Shown here one piece after another: positions 25,684 to 34,559 of a DNA stretch of 64,000 nt. Origin of the DNA: Bacillota bacterium (GTDB taxonomy: Bacteria; Bacillota; Clostridia; Tissierellales; MES13); contig VENA01000003.1 of the NCBI GenBank assembly GCA_009711785.1, forward strand, positions 62,001-126,000. Reading direction: 5' to 3'. Position 1 is the first letter of the stretch. Every line of letters begins with the position of its first letter. The translations under genes and the position numbers were made by a program. The notes below the pieces were generated by a model. It ran no database searches and was not told where the DNA came from. It saw only the letters and a program-made list of their open reading frames with translations.

Positions 25684-27765
25684 ATGAGAAATATTCATGA
25701 AGAAGAAACTCTGGGTAAAGCCTATGATTCAAAATTAATGAAAAGATTATTATCCTACGCTAAGCCCTACTTTAAATATATACTATTATCTCTTATTTTA
25801 CTTATCTTTGCTACTATAGTTTTATTAGCAAGACCTTATGTTATGCAAATTGCTATTGATGACTATATAACAGCTTATAAAAAGCCTATGTATGTATTTG
25901 ATAAAGGAAATGCACCCATAGAGGGAATCTCTTATAAAAATAATATATATGTAAGGGAAAATAAATTAACAGAAAAAGAAAAAAGTAAGTATTCTGATAA
26001 AAAAATTAAGTCAATATACAAATTTAAAGGTGAGTTTTATTTAATTAATGGCTCAATTAAAAGTCCAAAGGAAAATGTGACTCTAAAGACTAATGGTAAA
26101 GAAACTATATTCAAAACAAGTGATAATTCCTTTAATGCTACACTTTTATCAAAGGATGAATATAAAACATTTAGACAAAATGATATAGATAATCTATCAA
26201 AATTAGGTATAATATATTTAATTTTGATCACTATTGGATTTATAAGTCACTATGCTCAGAAGTATATACTTAATTATTCTAGTAAAAAGATTATTTTTAA
26301 TATTAGACAAGAGATATTTTCACACCTTCAAAAGATGTCGCTATCTTTTTTTGATAATAATCCGGTAGGAAGATTAGTAACTCGTGTGGCTAATGATACT
26401 GAAAAACTAAATGAAATGTACTCTCAAGTTTTAGTAAAATTAATTAATGACATATTATTACTCCTTGGTATAGTAGTTATAATGATTAAAATGAATTATA
26501 AATTAGCTTTATTAAGTTTCTCTGTTGTTCCGATAATATTAATAGCTTCTGCTATATTCAGATCAAAAATTAGAAAAATATATAGAATTGTTAGAGTAAG
26601 ATTAGCTAAAATTAATTCAACTTTAAATGAAAATATAACAGGTATGAAAACCGTCCATATTTTTAACAAACATAATAAAAAATTCAAAGAATTTGATAAA
26701 ATAAATCAAAGCTATCTAGATGCTACAAAAAAAGAGATAAGAGTATACGCCCTTTTTAGGCCATCAATTGAGATAATAAGGTCTTTAGGCATAGCTTCAA
26801 TCATTTATTATGGTGGAGGTCAAGTGGTCTCAGGAGCCATAGAATTCGGAGTATTATATGCATTTATAAACTACTTACAACAATTCTTTAGACCTATAAT
26901 GGAAATGACTCAAAAGTATAATATATTACAGTCTGCAATGGCTGCATCTGAAAGATTATTCCAAATACTAGATAAAGAGGCTGATATAAAAAATAATAAA
27001 AAACCTATTTCATTTAATAAACTAAAAGGTAAGATAGAATTTAAGAATGTCTGGTTTGCCTATGAAAAAGATAATTGGGTTTTAAAAGATGTAAGCTTTA
27101 CAATAAATCCTGGGGATTCAGTAGCCTTCGTTGGTGCTACAGGTGCAGGGAAATCTTCAATAATTAATCTAATTAGTAGGTTTTATGATATTCAAAAGGG
27201 TGAAATTTTCATAGATGATATAAATATTAAAAATTTAGATAAATTTCAGCTAAGAAAACGAATAGGAATAGTTTTACAAGAAGTTTTCTTATTTACTGGA
27301 GATATTAAAGATAATATAAGATTAAATAACAAAGGCATTTCAAAAAAAGAAATAAAAGAAATTTCAAAATATGTTAACGCTGAAAAATTTATAGAAAATT
27401 TACCTAAAAAATATGAGGAACCAGTAATGGAAAGAGGCGCAACCTTATCTGCTGGACAAAAACAGCTCTTAGCATTTGCAAGAGCATTAGCTTTTAACCC
27501 AGATATATTAATTTTAGATGAAGCTACTTCTAATATAGATACAGAAACAGAGTTACTTATACAAGATGCTTTAGTAAAGCTTATTAAAAATAGAACCTCA
27601 ATAGCTGTAGCCCATAGATTATCAACTATACAACATTCTGATAAAATAATAGTCCTACATAAAGGTGAAGTTAAAGAACAAGGTACCCATCAACAACTTT
27701 TAGATAAAGGTGGATTTTATTACGACCTTTATAGATTACAATACAAAGATGACTTTAATGACTAA
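25684..27765 (+). CDS. ABC exporter half-transporter, BmrD/YheH-like
   Basis: 693 residues, longer than its partner because of an insertion of about 90 residues between the first two membrane helices (about 70-165), as in BmrD. The nucleotide-binding domain has Walker A GATGAGKSS, an altered signature LSAGQ and a canonical Walker B ILILDEATSNID with the catalytic Glu. Paired with the upstream protein, one composite ATP site (this protein's Walker B plus the partner's LSGGQ) is competent and the other degenerate. It probably exports drugs or lipid-like compounds. Terminator directly follows. Confidence 0.92.
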   Translation: MRNIHEEETLGKAYDSKLMKRLLSYAKPYFKYILLSLILLIFATIVLLARPYVMQIAIDDYITAYKKPMYVFDKGNAPIEGISYKNNIYVRENKLTEKEKSKYSDKKIKSIYKFKGEFYLINGSIKSPKENVTLKTNGKETIFKTSDNSFNATLLSKDEYKTFRQNDIDNLSKLGIIYLILITIGFISHYAQKYILNYSSKKIIFNIRQEIFSHLQKMSLSFFDNNPVGRLVTRVANDTEKLNEMYSQVLVKLINDILLLLGIVVIMIKMNYKLALLSFSVVPIILIASAIFRSKIRKIYRIVRVRLAKINSTLNENITGMKTVHIFNKHNKKFKEFDKINQSYLDATKKEIRVYALFRPSIEIIRSLGIASIIYYGGGQVVSGAIEFGVLYAFINYLQQFFRPIMEMTQKYNILQSAMAASERLFQILDKEADIKNNKKPISFNKLKGKIEFKNVWFAYEKDNWVLKDVSFTINPGDSVAFVGATGAGKSSIINLISRFYDIQKGEIFIDDINIKNLDKFQLRKRIGIVLQEVFLFTGDIKDNIRLNNKGISKKEIKEISKYVNAEKFIENLPKKYEEPVMERGATLSAGQKQLLAFARALAFNPDILILDEATSNIDTETELLIQDALVKLIKNRTSIAVAHRLSTIQHSDKIIVLHKGEVKEQGTHQQLLDKGGFYYDLYRLQYKDDFND

Positions 27766-27782
27766 ATATTTAGTAATAAACG

Positions 27783-27808
27783 AAAAGCAACCCAAATGGG
27801 TTGCTTTT
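27783..27808. terminator. Bidirectional terminator
   Basis: AAAAGCAACCCA / TGGGTTGCTTTT, a 12-bp perfect stem between the convergent exporter (+) and zinc-ribbon (-) genes. Confidence 0.85.
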
Positions 27809-28049
27809 ACATTTTAACTCTCTTTACTTCAAATCTTTTATCTCTATTACATTTAATGCATTTAAAAATATGTACACATTTATCATTATTAGCTCCATCT
27901 ACCTTTTGTGTTATATCGTTAGATAAATAAGGGCTATATTCATCCATATAATCAACAACTGCTCCCCTATCTATCATTTCACCACCACATTGTGAACATT
28001 TTTTACTCCATTTATCTAATCCATTACAAAGTGGACATACAAATTCCAT
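27807..28049 (-). CDS. Small zinc-ribbon protein, function unknown
   Basis: 80 residues with four C-x2-C-type knuckles: CPLC (5-8), CSQC (about 18-21), and a C-terminal C-x3-F-K-C-x2-C group, enough for two zinc sites. No enzyme or DNA-binding motif is visible. Real gene by its AAGGAAGGG ribosome site and shared terminator. Function cannot be assigned. Confidence 0.75.
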   Translation of the reverse strand: MEFVCPLCNGLDKWSKKCSQCGGEMIDRGAVVDYMDEYSPYLSNDITQKVDGANNDKCVHIFKCIKCNRDKRFEVKRVKM

Positions 28050-28228
28050 ACTATCTATCCCTTCCTTTTAAGTTTGACTAAAATATAAATATTAAAATAA
28101 TTAATTTACTAACTTATAATTATTTTTTCCAAACTTTAAGTAATTATTATTTAATATGAAATAAGTAAGTAATAATAGTTTGATTTTAGAATATTTATAT
28201 ATAGAAGTATAAACCTAGAGGTGATAGT

Positions 28229-29770
28229 TTGAAAAAGTCGAATTTTATATATGGTTCTATAATTCTTGCAGGAGTAAATTTTATTGTTCGTTTAATTGGC
28301 TTTAGTTATAGAATAATTTTATCTAAATTAATAGGACCTGAAGGTATAGGTCTATTTCAAATGGTATTTCCTGTACTTATGGTTTTTATAACTATTACTA
28401 CTGCAGGTATTCCCATTGCAGTATCAAAATTAGTTGCAAAACAAAATTCAATTTACAATTACAACGGTACAAAAAAAATATTTAAAGTAGCTACAATTCT
28501 AACACTATTAATATCATTATTGTTAAGTTCTATACTCTTAGTCTTTGGTAAATATATAAGTTATGAAATATTAGAAAATGAAAATATATTATATTCTATA
28601 TATTTTCTAGCGCCTGCAATAATTGTAATTTCACTTTCATCTGTTATAAGAGGCTTTTATTATGGACTTAAAAGAATAGCTCCTGCTGGTATTGCACAGA
28701 TAATAGAACAACTTACTAGAATTATTTTTGTTCTTTCATTTATCCATTATATGTCTCCATTAAAATCTGAAGCAGGTGCTTTTATAGCAGTATGTGGGAT
28801 AACAGTTGGTGAAATTTTTGGGTTAATATGGTTAGTATTTAATTATCGAATTATAAAGTTTAAAGACATCAAAACAACAAAAAAATTAAAGACATTCAAA
28901 ATACTATCTCAAATATCCTATATTTCTATACCTATAACGATATCTAGAATAGTAAATGTCTCTATGCAATTAATAAATGCCATATTAATACCCCAAAGAT
29001 TAATAGTTTCTGGTCTATCAAACCAAGAAGCTATAGAAACTTTTGGTAGATTAGTAGGTATGTCTATGCCATTAATTTTTCTTCCCTTTATTGTTACATC
29101 AGCTTTAGTAATTAATATTATACCTAATTTATCAGAAGAACTTGAACTTAAAAAATTTAAAACAATAAGAGAAAATATATCTTTATCAATTAGAATTACT
29201 TTAGTTATATCAATACCCATAACAGCAGTTTATATCTTCTTTTCTGACCCTTTAGCATTATTTTTTTATGATGATATAACTGTGGGAAGATATATTGGTA
29301 TTTTAGGATATTCCACTGTGTTTCTTTCATTACATCATACTCTTTCTGGAATTTTACATGGTTTAGGAAAACAAGTAATTACAACGATTAATTATCTAGT
29401 AGGTATGACTGTCCAAGTTGTAGCAGTTTATTTTCTTGTAGCCAATCCTCGTTTTGGAATATATGGCTTCTTTATAGGTTTTATTGTAAGTATAATTATA
29501 ATATGTATCCTTGATTATATAGCAGTTAATAAATTTATAACTTTTAAAATAAATTATTTTAATTTTATTTTAAAACCGATATTAGCAAGTGCCATAATGA
29601 TTATAATAATCTTTATTATAAGATCATATCTAATTAGCATAAATTCAAAGGAGTATATAACCATTATCAGTTCTTTTCTTGGTGGAGGCTTATTTTATTT
29701 AATAATATTATTTATTACTAAGGGATTACCTCCTTATTTAATTAAAAGATTAATAAGAGGTATTCATTAA
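28229..29770 (+). CDS. spoVB: SpoVB-like polysaccharide flippase (MOP superfamily)
   Basis: 513-residue membrane protein with about 14 helices, opening GSIILAGVNFIVRLIGFSYR and GPEGIGLFQMVFPV, which are typical of stage V sporulation protein B and its relatives. The group moves lipid-linked oligosaccharides across the membrane; SpoVB is needed for spore cortex formation. The family has paralogues (YtgP, MurJ-like), so the sporulation role is likely but not proven. TTG start with AGAGGTGAT upstream. Confidence 0.82.
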   Translation: MKKSNFIYGSIILAGVNFIVRLIGFSYRIILSKLIGPEGIGLFQMVFPVLMVFITITTAGIPIAVSKLVAKQNSIYNYNGTKKIFKVATILTLLISLLLSSILLVFGKYISYEILENENILYSIYFLAPAIIVISLSSVIRGFYYGLKRIAPAGIAQIIEQLTRIIFVLSFIHYMSPLKSEAGAFIAVCGITVGEIFGLIWLVFNYRIIKFKDIKTTKKLKTFKILSQISYISIPITISRIVNVSMQLINAILIPQRLIVSGLSNQEAIETFGRLVGMSMPLIFLPFIVTSALVINIIPNLSEELELKKFKTIRENISLSIRITLVISIPITAVYIFFSDPLALFFYDDITVGRYIGILGYSTVFLSLHHTLSGILHGLGKQVITTINYLVGMTVQVVAVYFLVANPRFGIYGFFIGFIVSIIIICILDYIAVNKFITFKINYFNFILKPILASAIMIIIIFIIRSYLISINSKEYITIISSFLGGGLFYLIILFITKGLPPYLIKRLIRGIH

Positions 29771-29781
29771 CCAAAAAAACA

Positions 29782-29813
29782 CAAAACCCTTAAGCTAAAA
29801 CTTAAGGGTTTTC
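29782..29813. terminator. Terminator of 6S RNA (and likely spoVB)
   Basis: AAAACCCTTAAG / CTTAAGGGTTTT, a 12-bp perfect stem. On the minus strand it is followed by TGTTTTTTTGG, ending the 6S transcript; on the plus strand the T run is short. Confidence 0.8.
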
Positions 29814-29815
29814 CC

Positions 29816-29990
29816 ATGATGCCGCATATCCTCATAATTCACACCCGCTTCTCACTTAAGTGGGTGCCCTGCCAATAGCTTTTGACTTCCTAACTAGTAG
29901 GCTCGTCATACACTACCGGACGCAAGCTCCCGGATGTCATATGTCGGTTGAATTATTAAGGTTTAACGAACACCTCAGGATTTGTTCTGT
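29816..29990 (-). ncRNA. ssrS: 6S RNA
   Basis: The minus strand between spoVB and ftsH has the 6S layout. Its 5' side reads AATCCTGAGGTGTTCG and its 3' side GGGTGTGAATTATGAGGAT; ATCCT pairs with AGGAT to close the long imperfect stem around a central bubble. Internal hairpins (CCGG around AGCTTGCGT; CACCCACTT...GGGTG) fit the clostridial form. The region is clearly richer in G+C than its flanks, has no reading frame, and is bracketed by a promoter and a terminator. 6S RNA binds sigma-A RNA polymerase by mimicking an open promoter. Ends are approximate. Confidence 0.85.
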
Positions 29991-29996
29991 AATAAT

Positions 29997-30030
29997 ATTA
30001 TACTACAAAACTCTTATTTTTAAAAATACT
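29997..30030 (-). promoter_or_regulatory. 6S RNA promoter
   Basis: On the minus strand a perfect TATAAT (29997-30002) lies about 8-10 bases before the predicted 6S start. The -35 region (TTTTAA-like) is weak. Confidence 0.55.
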
Positions 30031-30130
30031 TTATTTGCAATTATTACATATTATAAGCAATTATATTATATTATGTTAACTTTCTTGGCATTTTCTTTCA
30101 TATCCAACGCTTGACAATTTATAATTTTTA

Positions 30131-31897
30131 CTATAGAAAATCCTTATTATCTGTCAGTTCATTTATTTGATCTTCATCTAGTGTCTCATGTTCTAATAAT
30201 TCTTTAGTTAATTTTTCTAATAATTCTTTATTGTTACTTAGTAACTCTTTTGTTTCTTCATAGATTTCATTTAAAAGAGTTTTTGCTCTTTTAATTATAT
30301 AGCCATTAGCTCTTACATCTCCTCCTATGGCTTCATAGTTAATTAAACCTGCTTCTTTATCCATACCTAAACTACCTATCATTGATACTACCATTTTAGT
30401 AGCTTTCTCTAAATCATTAGATGCTCCACTTGTTATTTTATCTTCTCCAAAAATTAATTCTTCAGCTACTCTACCTCCTAGAGCAGTCATAATAGTATTT
30501 TTAATTTCTTCTTTAGTCTGATACATCTTATCAGGAGGTATATTCATACTAAAACCTCCAGCTCCCTTAGTACTTGGTATTATTGTTATTTTAGTTACCC
30601 TATTTTTTGGTGAATTAAGTTTTGTAACTAGAGCATGTCCTGCTTCATGGAAAGCCGTTATTTCTTTTTCCCGGTAAGAGACTGAACTTCTATCTTTTTT
30701 CTCTTCGCCTGCAATAACAGTATAAAATGCTTTATCTAAATGATTTTTTCTTATTTTCTTATCGTTTTTTCTAGCGGCTATCATTGCTGACTCATTCATA
30801 AGATTTTCTAATTTTGCCCCACTAAAATAGACTGTTTCATAAGCTACTCTTCTTAAATCAACATCTTTACTTAGTGGCTTATTTCTACCATGAAGTTTTA
30901 ATATCTTATGTCGTGCATTAATATCTGGTAAACCTACTTCTATTTGTCTATCAAATCTTCCAGGTCTTAATAATGCTTCATCTAAAGTATCTATCCTGTT
31001 AGTTGCAGCAATAACAATTATACCTTCATTTCCGTTAAAACCAGACATTTCAGTTAAAAGTGAATTTAGAGTTCTATCACTTTCATCATTTCCTCCTCCT
31101 GATGCTCCACCTCTTCTTTTCTTACCTAAAGCATCAATCTCATCTATAAATATTACACATTTACCTGCATTTCTTGCTTTTTTAAATAAATCCCTTATTC
31201 TACTTGCACCTAAGCCTGCATAAACTTGAATAAAATCAGATCCTGAGACAGCATAAAATGGTACATTTGCTTCTCCTGCTAAGGCTTTAGCAAGTAAAGT
31301 TTTACCAGTTCCCGGCGGTCCATATAGTAATACCCCTCTAGGAATTCTAGCACCATATCTTTCATATTTATCTGGATTTTTTATAAAGTCAACAAGTTCT
31401 TTTAAATTTTCTTTTGCTTCTTCATTACCTGCTACATCATCGAAATTTGTTTTGTCAGAACCTCCGTTGTTATTGTCAATAGTTGACATTTGTGTAATTT
31501 CCTTTTGTGCTTGCTTTGCAGTATTTTTATTTATAAAAAACGCTAATAAAGCAAATCCACCTAAGAAAAGTACAAACATTACAACATCTTTAATTGTTGT
31601 GTTACCATCAGATTCTTTAACTTTAACATCAGAAAGTAAAAGAATTTCTTTAAAGTTTTCAGTTCTTGGATTGTCAGTCTTAAAAAGTGTACCATCTTTA
31701 AATGTACCCTTTATCTTTGAGTTTTCACTTAATATTACTGTATCTATTTTTCCTTCATCAACTAAAGTTGTAAATTTACTATATGGAATGTTTTTATGCT
31801 CTTCGGTATTAGAAAATTTGTAATAACCTATAGATGCTACTATTAAAATTGCCAGTATGGACACTAATATAATCTTTTTCTTTTTTGTAAATTTCAC
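30131..31897 (-). CDS. ftsH: ATP-dependent zinc metalloprotease FtsH
   Basis: Membrane AAA+ protease of about 588 residues. Two N-terminal helices (about 8-27 and 100-125) flank an extracytoplasmic domain. The ATPase domain has Walker A GPPGTGKT, Walker B CVIFIDEIDALGKKRRGG and the SRH arginines (ALLRPGRFDRQI), and the protease site is HEAGH. It degrades membrane and short-lived regulatory proteins. It is slightly shorter than the usual 600-650 residues because the C-terminal tail is brief. The frame opens with ATG at 31903 directly on GGGGG; the GTG at 31895-31897 is better spaced. An additional FtsH may exist elsewhere in the genome. Confidence 0.93.
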   Translation of the reverse strand: MKFTKKKKIILVSILAILIVASIGYYKFSNTEEHKNIPYSKFTTLVDEGKIDTVILSENSKIKGTFKDGTLFKTDNPRTENFKEILLLSDVKVKESDGNTTIKDVVMFVLFLGGFALLAFFINKNTAKQAQKEITQMSTIDNNNGGSDKTNFDDVAGNEEAKENLKELVDFIKNPDKYERYGARIPRGVLLYGPPGTGKTLLAKALAGEANVPFYAVSGSDFIQVYAGLGASRIRDLFKKARNAGKCVIFIDEIDALGKKRRGGASGGGNDESDRTLNSLLTEMSGFNGNEGIIVIAATNRIDTLDEALLRPGRFDRQIEVGLPDINARHKILKLHGRNKPLSKDVDLRRVAYETVYFSGAKLENLMNESAMIAARKNDKKIRKNHLDKAFYTVIAGEEKKDRSSVSYREKEITAFHEAGHALVTKLNSPKNRVTKITIIPSTKGAGGFSMNIPPDKMYQTKEEIKNTIMTALGGRVAEELIFGEDKITSGASNDLEKATKMVVSMIGSLGMDKEAGLINYEAIGGDVRANGYIIKRAKTLLNEIYEETKELLSNNKELLEKLTKELLEHETLDEDQINELTDNKDFL

Positions 31898-32003
31898 AAA
31901 CATCCCCCTTTCGGTTTACATAATCAGCTATTCTATTATAGCACATCCTTTATAATAAGTCTAGTTCATAGCATTTATTGGTTTGCATAACATTTATTCC
32001 GGT

Positions 32004-32031
32004 CAAAAAAAGTAAGGCTTTTGCCTTACCC
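32004..32031 (-). terminator. Terminator of the lysA operon
   Basis: GTAAGGC / GCCTTAC (32012-32018 with 32023-32029), with seven A on the left. Confidence 0.8.
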
Positions 32032-32958
32032 TTTTAACGTTGGTGTATCATCTATTAATAACTTTCCCTTTTCAGAATCCATTTCTATCTCTATACCTAA
32101 TGGAATAGTCATAGTAGGATTACAATGACCAAATTTCACATTGTATACAGTAGGTATATTAAGGGGCTTAATAATATCATTAATTACCTCCATCAAAGTT
32201 AAGCTATTCTCTCTTTTATTAGGTATGCAATTATTAAAATCCCCTAATATAATACCTTCTGCATCTTTAAGTTTTCCAGATAATCTTAATTTATTTAACA
32301 TTCTATCTATTCTATAGGGTTCTTCATCAATATCTTCTAATATAAGAATTTTGCCCTTAGTATCTATTTCATAATCAGTTCCAATGGTCGATGTTACTAA
32401 GGCTAAATTTCCCCCTGTAATCTTTCCCTTTGTCCTACCTTTAACTAAACACTTTATCTTTTCATCTTTAGGATTTTCTAATTTCTTTTTACCTTCTTTT
32501 AATAAATTATCAAATAAATAATCATAAGAGTATCTTTTAAAATCCTTTATCATATCACTAGAAAGCATTGGTCCATGAAATGTAATCAAATCAGATAGTT
32601 GATTTATTGCTATGTGTAAAGCTGTTATATCACTATATCCTACAAAAACCTTAGGATTATTCTTAATAATTTCATAATCTATTAAATCTATTATTCTAAC
32701 GCTACCATAGCCTCCTCTTAAACATATAATACCATCTACTTCGTCATCTTTGAACATATCATTTATATCTTTTGCTCTTATTTCATCACTACCTGCTAGG
32801 TATCCATAACTTTTATAACAACTTTTTCCCATTTTTACCTTAAATCCTTCACTAATTAAAAATTTCTCTGCTAAATGAGTTTTTCTTATATCATCACAAC
32901 TTGATGGAGCTATAACTCCTATTGTTGCTCCCCTTTTTAATCTTTTTGGTTTAAGCAA
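32026..32958 (-). CDS. LD-carboxypeptidase (peptidase family S66, MccF/LdcA-like)
   Basis: 310-residue serine peptidase of family S66: the N-terminal IGVIAPSS, the nucleophile elbow FVGYSDITALHIAI (Ser in GYSD) with FHGPML, and the C-terminal acid/His residues (ILILEDIDEEPYRIDRML; FGHCNPTMTIPLG). It should remove the terminal D-Ala from tetrapeptides in peptidoglycan recycling, or inactivate microcin-type compounds. It is encoded 18 bp after lysA and is probably co-transcribed, which links wall recycling with diaminopimelate/lysine supply. Start TTG. Confidence 0.88.
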   Translation of the reverse strand: MLKPKRLKRGATIGVIAPSSCDDIRKTHLAEKFLISEGFKVKMGKSCYKSYGYLAGSDEIRAKDINDMFKDDEVDGIICLRGGYGSVRIIDLIDYEIIKNNPKVFVGYSDITALHIAINQLSDLITFHGPMLSSDMIKDFKRYSYDYLFDNLLKEGKKKLENPKDEKIKCLVKGRTKGKITGGNLALVTSTIGTDYEIDTKGKILILEDIDEEPYRIDRMLNKLRLSGKLKDAEGIILGDFNNCIPNKRENSLTLMEVINDIIKPLNIPTVYNVKFGHCNPTMTIPLGIEIEMDSEKGKLLIDDTPTLKG

Positions 32959-32976
32959 AATATATCCCCCTTTTTT

Positions 32977-34305
32977 CTAAACAGATCTCCTTTCATTAAC
33001 TTCAGTATCTTGAAATCTAGAAGGTAGTTTCTCTCTTATTAATAAATCTTTATAAGTTTCTCTTCTTACTATAAGTTCACTTTCCCCATCATTTACTAAA
33101 ACAACAGCTGGTCTAGTATTTTTATTATAATTATTTGCCATAGAATGATTATAAGCTCCTGTACTTGATACAGCCAAAATATCACCTGATTCAACCTTTG
33201 GTAATGCTATATCCTTAATTAGTATATCCCCAGATTCACAACACTTACCAGCAATTGTAACAACCTTATTTTTCTTTTTGTTTACTTTATTAGCAATTAC
33301 TGCATTATACTTAGCTCCATATAGTGCAGGTCTAGGATTATCTGTCATACCACCATCCACTGCTACATAAGTTCTTATGTTAGGAATTTGTTTAATTGAT
33401 CCTATGGTATATAAAGTTATACCTGCTTCTCCTATAATCCATCTTCCTGGTTCTATAATAACTTTAGGAATTTTAAGCCCTTGACTTTTGCACCTATCAT
33501 TAATTAAATCCATTATAGAGTCTGTAAAATAATTTAACGGCTTTCTTACATCATCTCCGGAGTAATATATTCCAAAACCTCCACCTGTATTTAATTCTTT
33601 AGTTACAAAATCATATTCATCATTTGCTTTTTTTATTAATCTAAGTGCTACTTCTACTCCAGCTAAATGTGAAGAATTATCAAATAATTGACTTCCAACA
33701 TGAAGATGAAATCCTAAAAGGTCTATTTCTTCATATTTCATACCCTTTTTAACAGCCTCTGAAATTATTTCTTCATTTAGTGGTATACCAAATTTAGAAT
33801 CCTTCTGTCCTGTTGTTATATACTCATGGGTATCACTTTTAACTCCTGGTGTAATTCTATAAAGTATCTTTACCTTTTTGTTTAAACGCTTTGCTATTTT
33901 TCTTATAAGTTCAAGTTCATAAAGATTATCTACAACAATTCTTCCAACTTCATATTCTATTGCCATATTTAACTCTTCAACCGTTTTATTATTCCCATGG
34001 AAAATAACCTTATTTAAGGGAAAATTAGCCTTTATTGCTGTGAAAAGTTCTCCCCCTGAAACTACATCTAACCCAAGACCTTCACTTTCAATAATTTTAC
34101 ACATTGTAAGGGTCAAAAAAGCTTTACTTGCATATACTGCTGTTACATTTTTATATTTATTTAAAAAATCATCCTTTATTTCAGTGCATCTATCCCTAAT
34201 TATTTTTTCAGATATTACATAAAGAGGAGTTTTATATTCCTTTGCAAGTTCGACTGTATCGCATCCTCCAAATATTAAATTATCATCTCTTTTTATATTA
34301 TTCAT
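32977..34305 (-). CDS. lysA: Diaminopimelate decarboxylase
   Basis: Final step of lysine synthesis (meso-DAP to lysine). The 442-residue fold-III PLP enzyme has the Schiff-base lysine in YASKAFLT, the HGNNKT and LGFHLHVGSQ blocks, the phosphate-binding NTGGGFGIYY, EPGRWIIG, and the active-site cysteine of GKCCESGDIL. The frame is open to 34443, but a TGGTATAAT promoter at 34345-34353 and AAAGGAG before the ATG at 34303-34305 show that translation begins there. The upstream extension (rich in Cys and Trp) is not coding. Confidence 0.95.
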   Translation of the reverse strand: MNNIKRDDNLIFGGCDTVELAKEYKTPLYVISEKIIRDRCTEIKDDFLNKYKNVTAVYASKAFLTLTMCKIIESEGLGLDVVSGGELFTAIKANFPLNKVIFHGNNKTVEELNMAIEYEVGRIVVDNLYELELIRKIAKRLNKKVKILYRITPGVKSDTHEYITTGQKDSKFGIPLNEEIISEAVKKGMKYEEIDLLGFHLHVGSQLFDNSSHLAGVEVALRLIKKANDEYDFVTKELNTGGGFGIYYSGDDVRKPLNYFTDSIMDLINDRCKSQGLKIPKVIIEPGRWIIGEAGITLYTIGSIKQIPNIRTYVAVDGGMTDNPRPALYGAKYNAVIANKVNKKKNKVVTIAGKCCESGDILIKDIALPKVESGDILAVSSTGAYNHSMANNYNKNTRPAVVLVNDGESELIVRRETYKDLLIREKLPSRFQDTEVNERRSV

Positions 34306-34347
34306 AAAATCACTCCTTTTTTTCCTTTGTAATATACACTTGCAACT

Positions 34348-34356
34348 ATTATACCA
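34348..34356 (-). promoter_or_regulatory. lysA extended -10 promoter
   Basis: TGG-TATAAT on the minus strand (TATAAT at 34348-34353), an extended -10 element, giving a leader of about 35 nt. No lysine riboswitch fits in so short a leader. Confidence 0.65.
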
Positions 34357-34407
34357 AATAATTGGACAACAATCATATCCATATATTAAGCAAAAAACTA
34401 ATATTTC

Positions 34408-34441
34408 CATCCCTAGGTATTTTCCGCAAAGGTGGACCCCC
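34408..34441. mobile_element. Possible solitary end of an IS21-type element
   Basis: A short GC-rich island (CCATCCCTAGGTATTTTCC followed by GCAAAGGTGGACCCCC) in otherwise AT-rich DNA. The GTCCACCTTTGCGGAAAAT part resembles the repeated motif found at the ends of IS21-family elements as I remember them. No transposase is near and no second copy is visible, so this would be a remnant. Confidence 0.3.
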
Positions 34442-34510
34442 ATAAAATATTTATATATTATTTAATAAATAATACTAGTACAAGCCTATATATACACTTA
34501 TTATAGTATT

Positions 34511-34545
34511 AAAAAATACAGTTCGTTTTACCGAACTGTATTTCT
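34511..34545 (-). terminator. Terminator of the sigma-54 activator gene
   Basis: AAATACAGTTCG / CGAACTGTATTT (34514-34525 with 34532-34543), a 12-bp perfect stem with an A run on the left. Confidence 0.85.
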
Positions 34546-34559
34546 GAAATGCGGAGTTT

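Noticed and set aside
34306-34443. N-terminal extension of lysA reading from 34443
   Set aside because: It holds a TGGTATAAT promoter inside it, has no ribosome site and would add 46 residues not found in the family.
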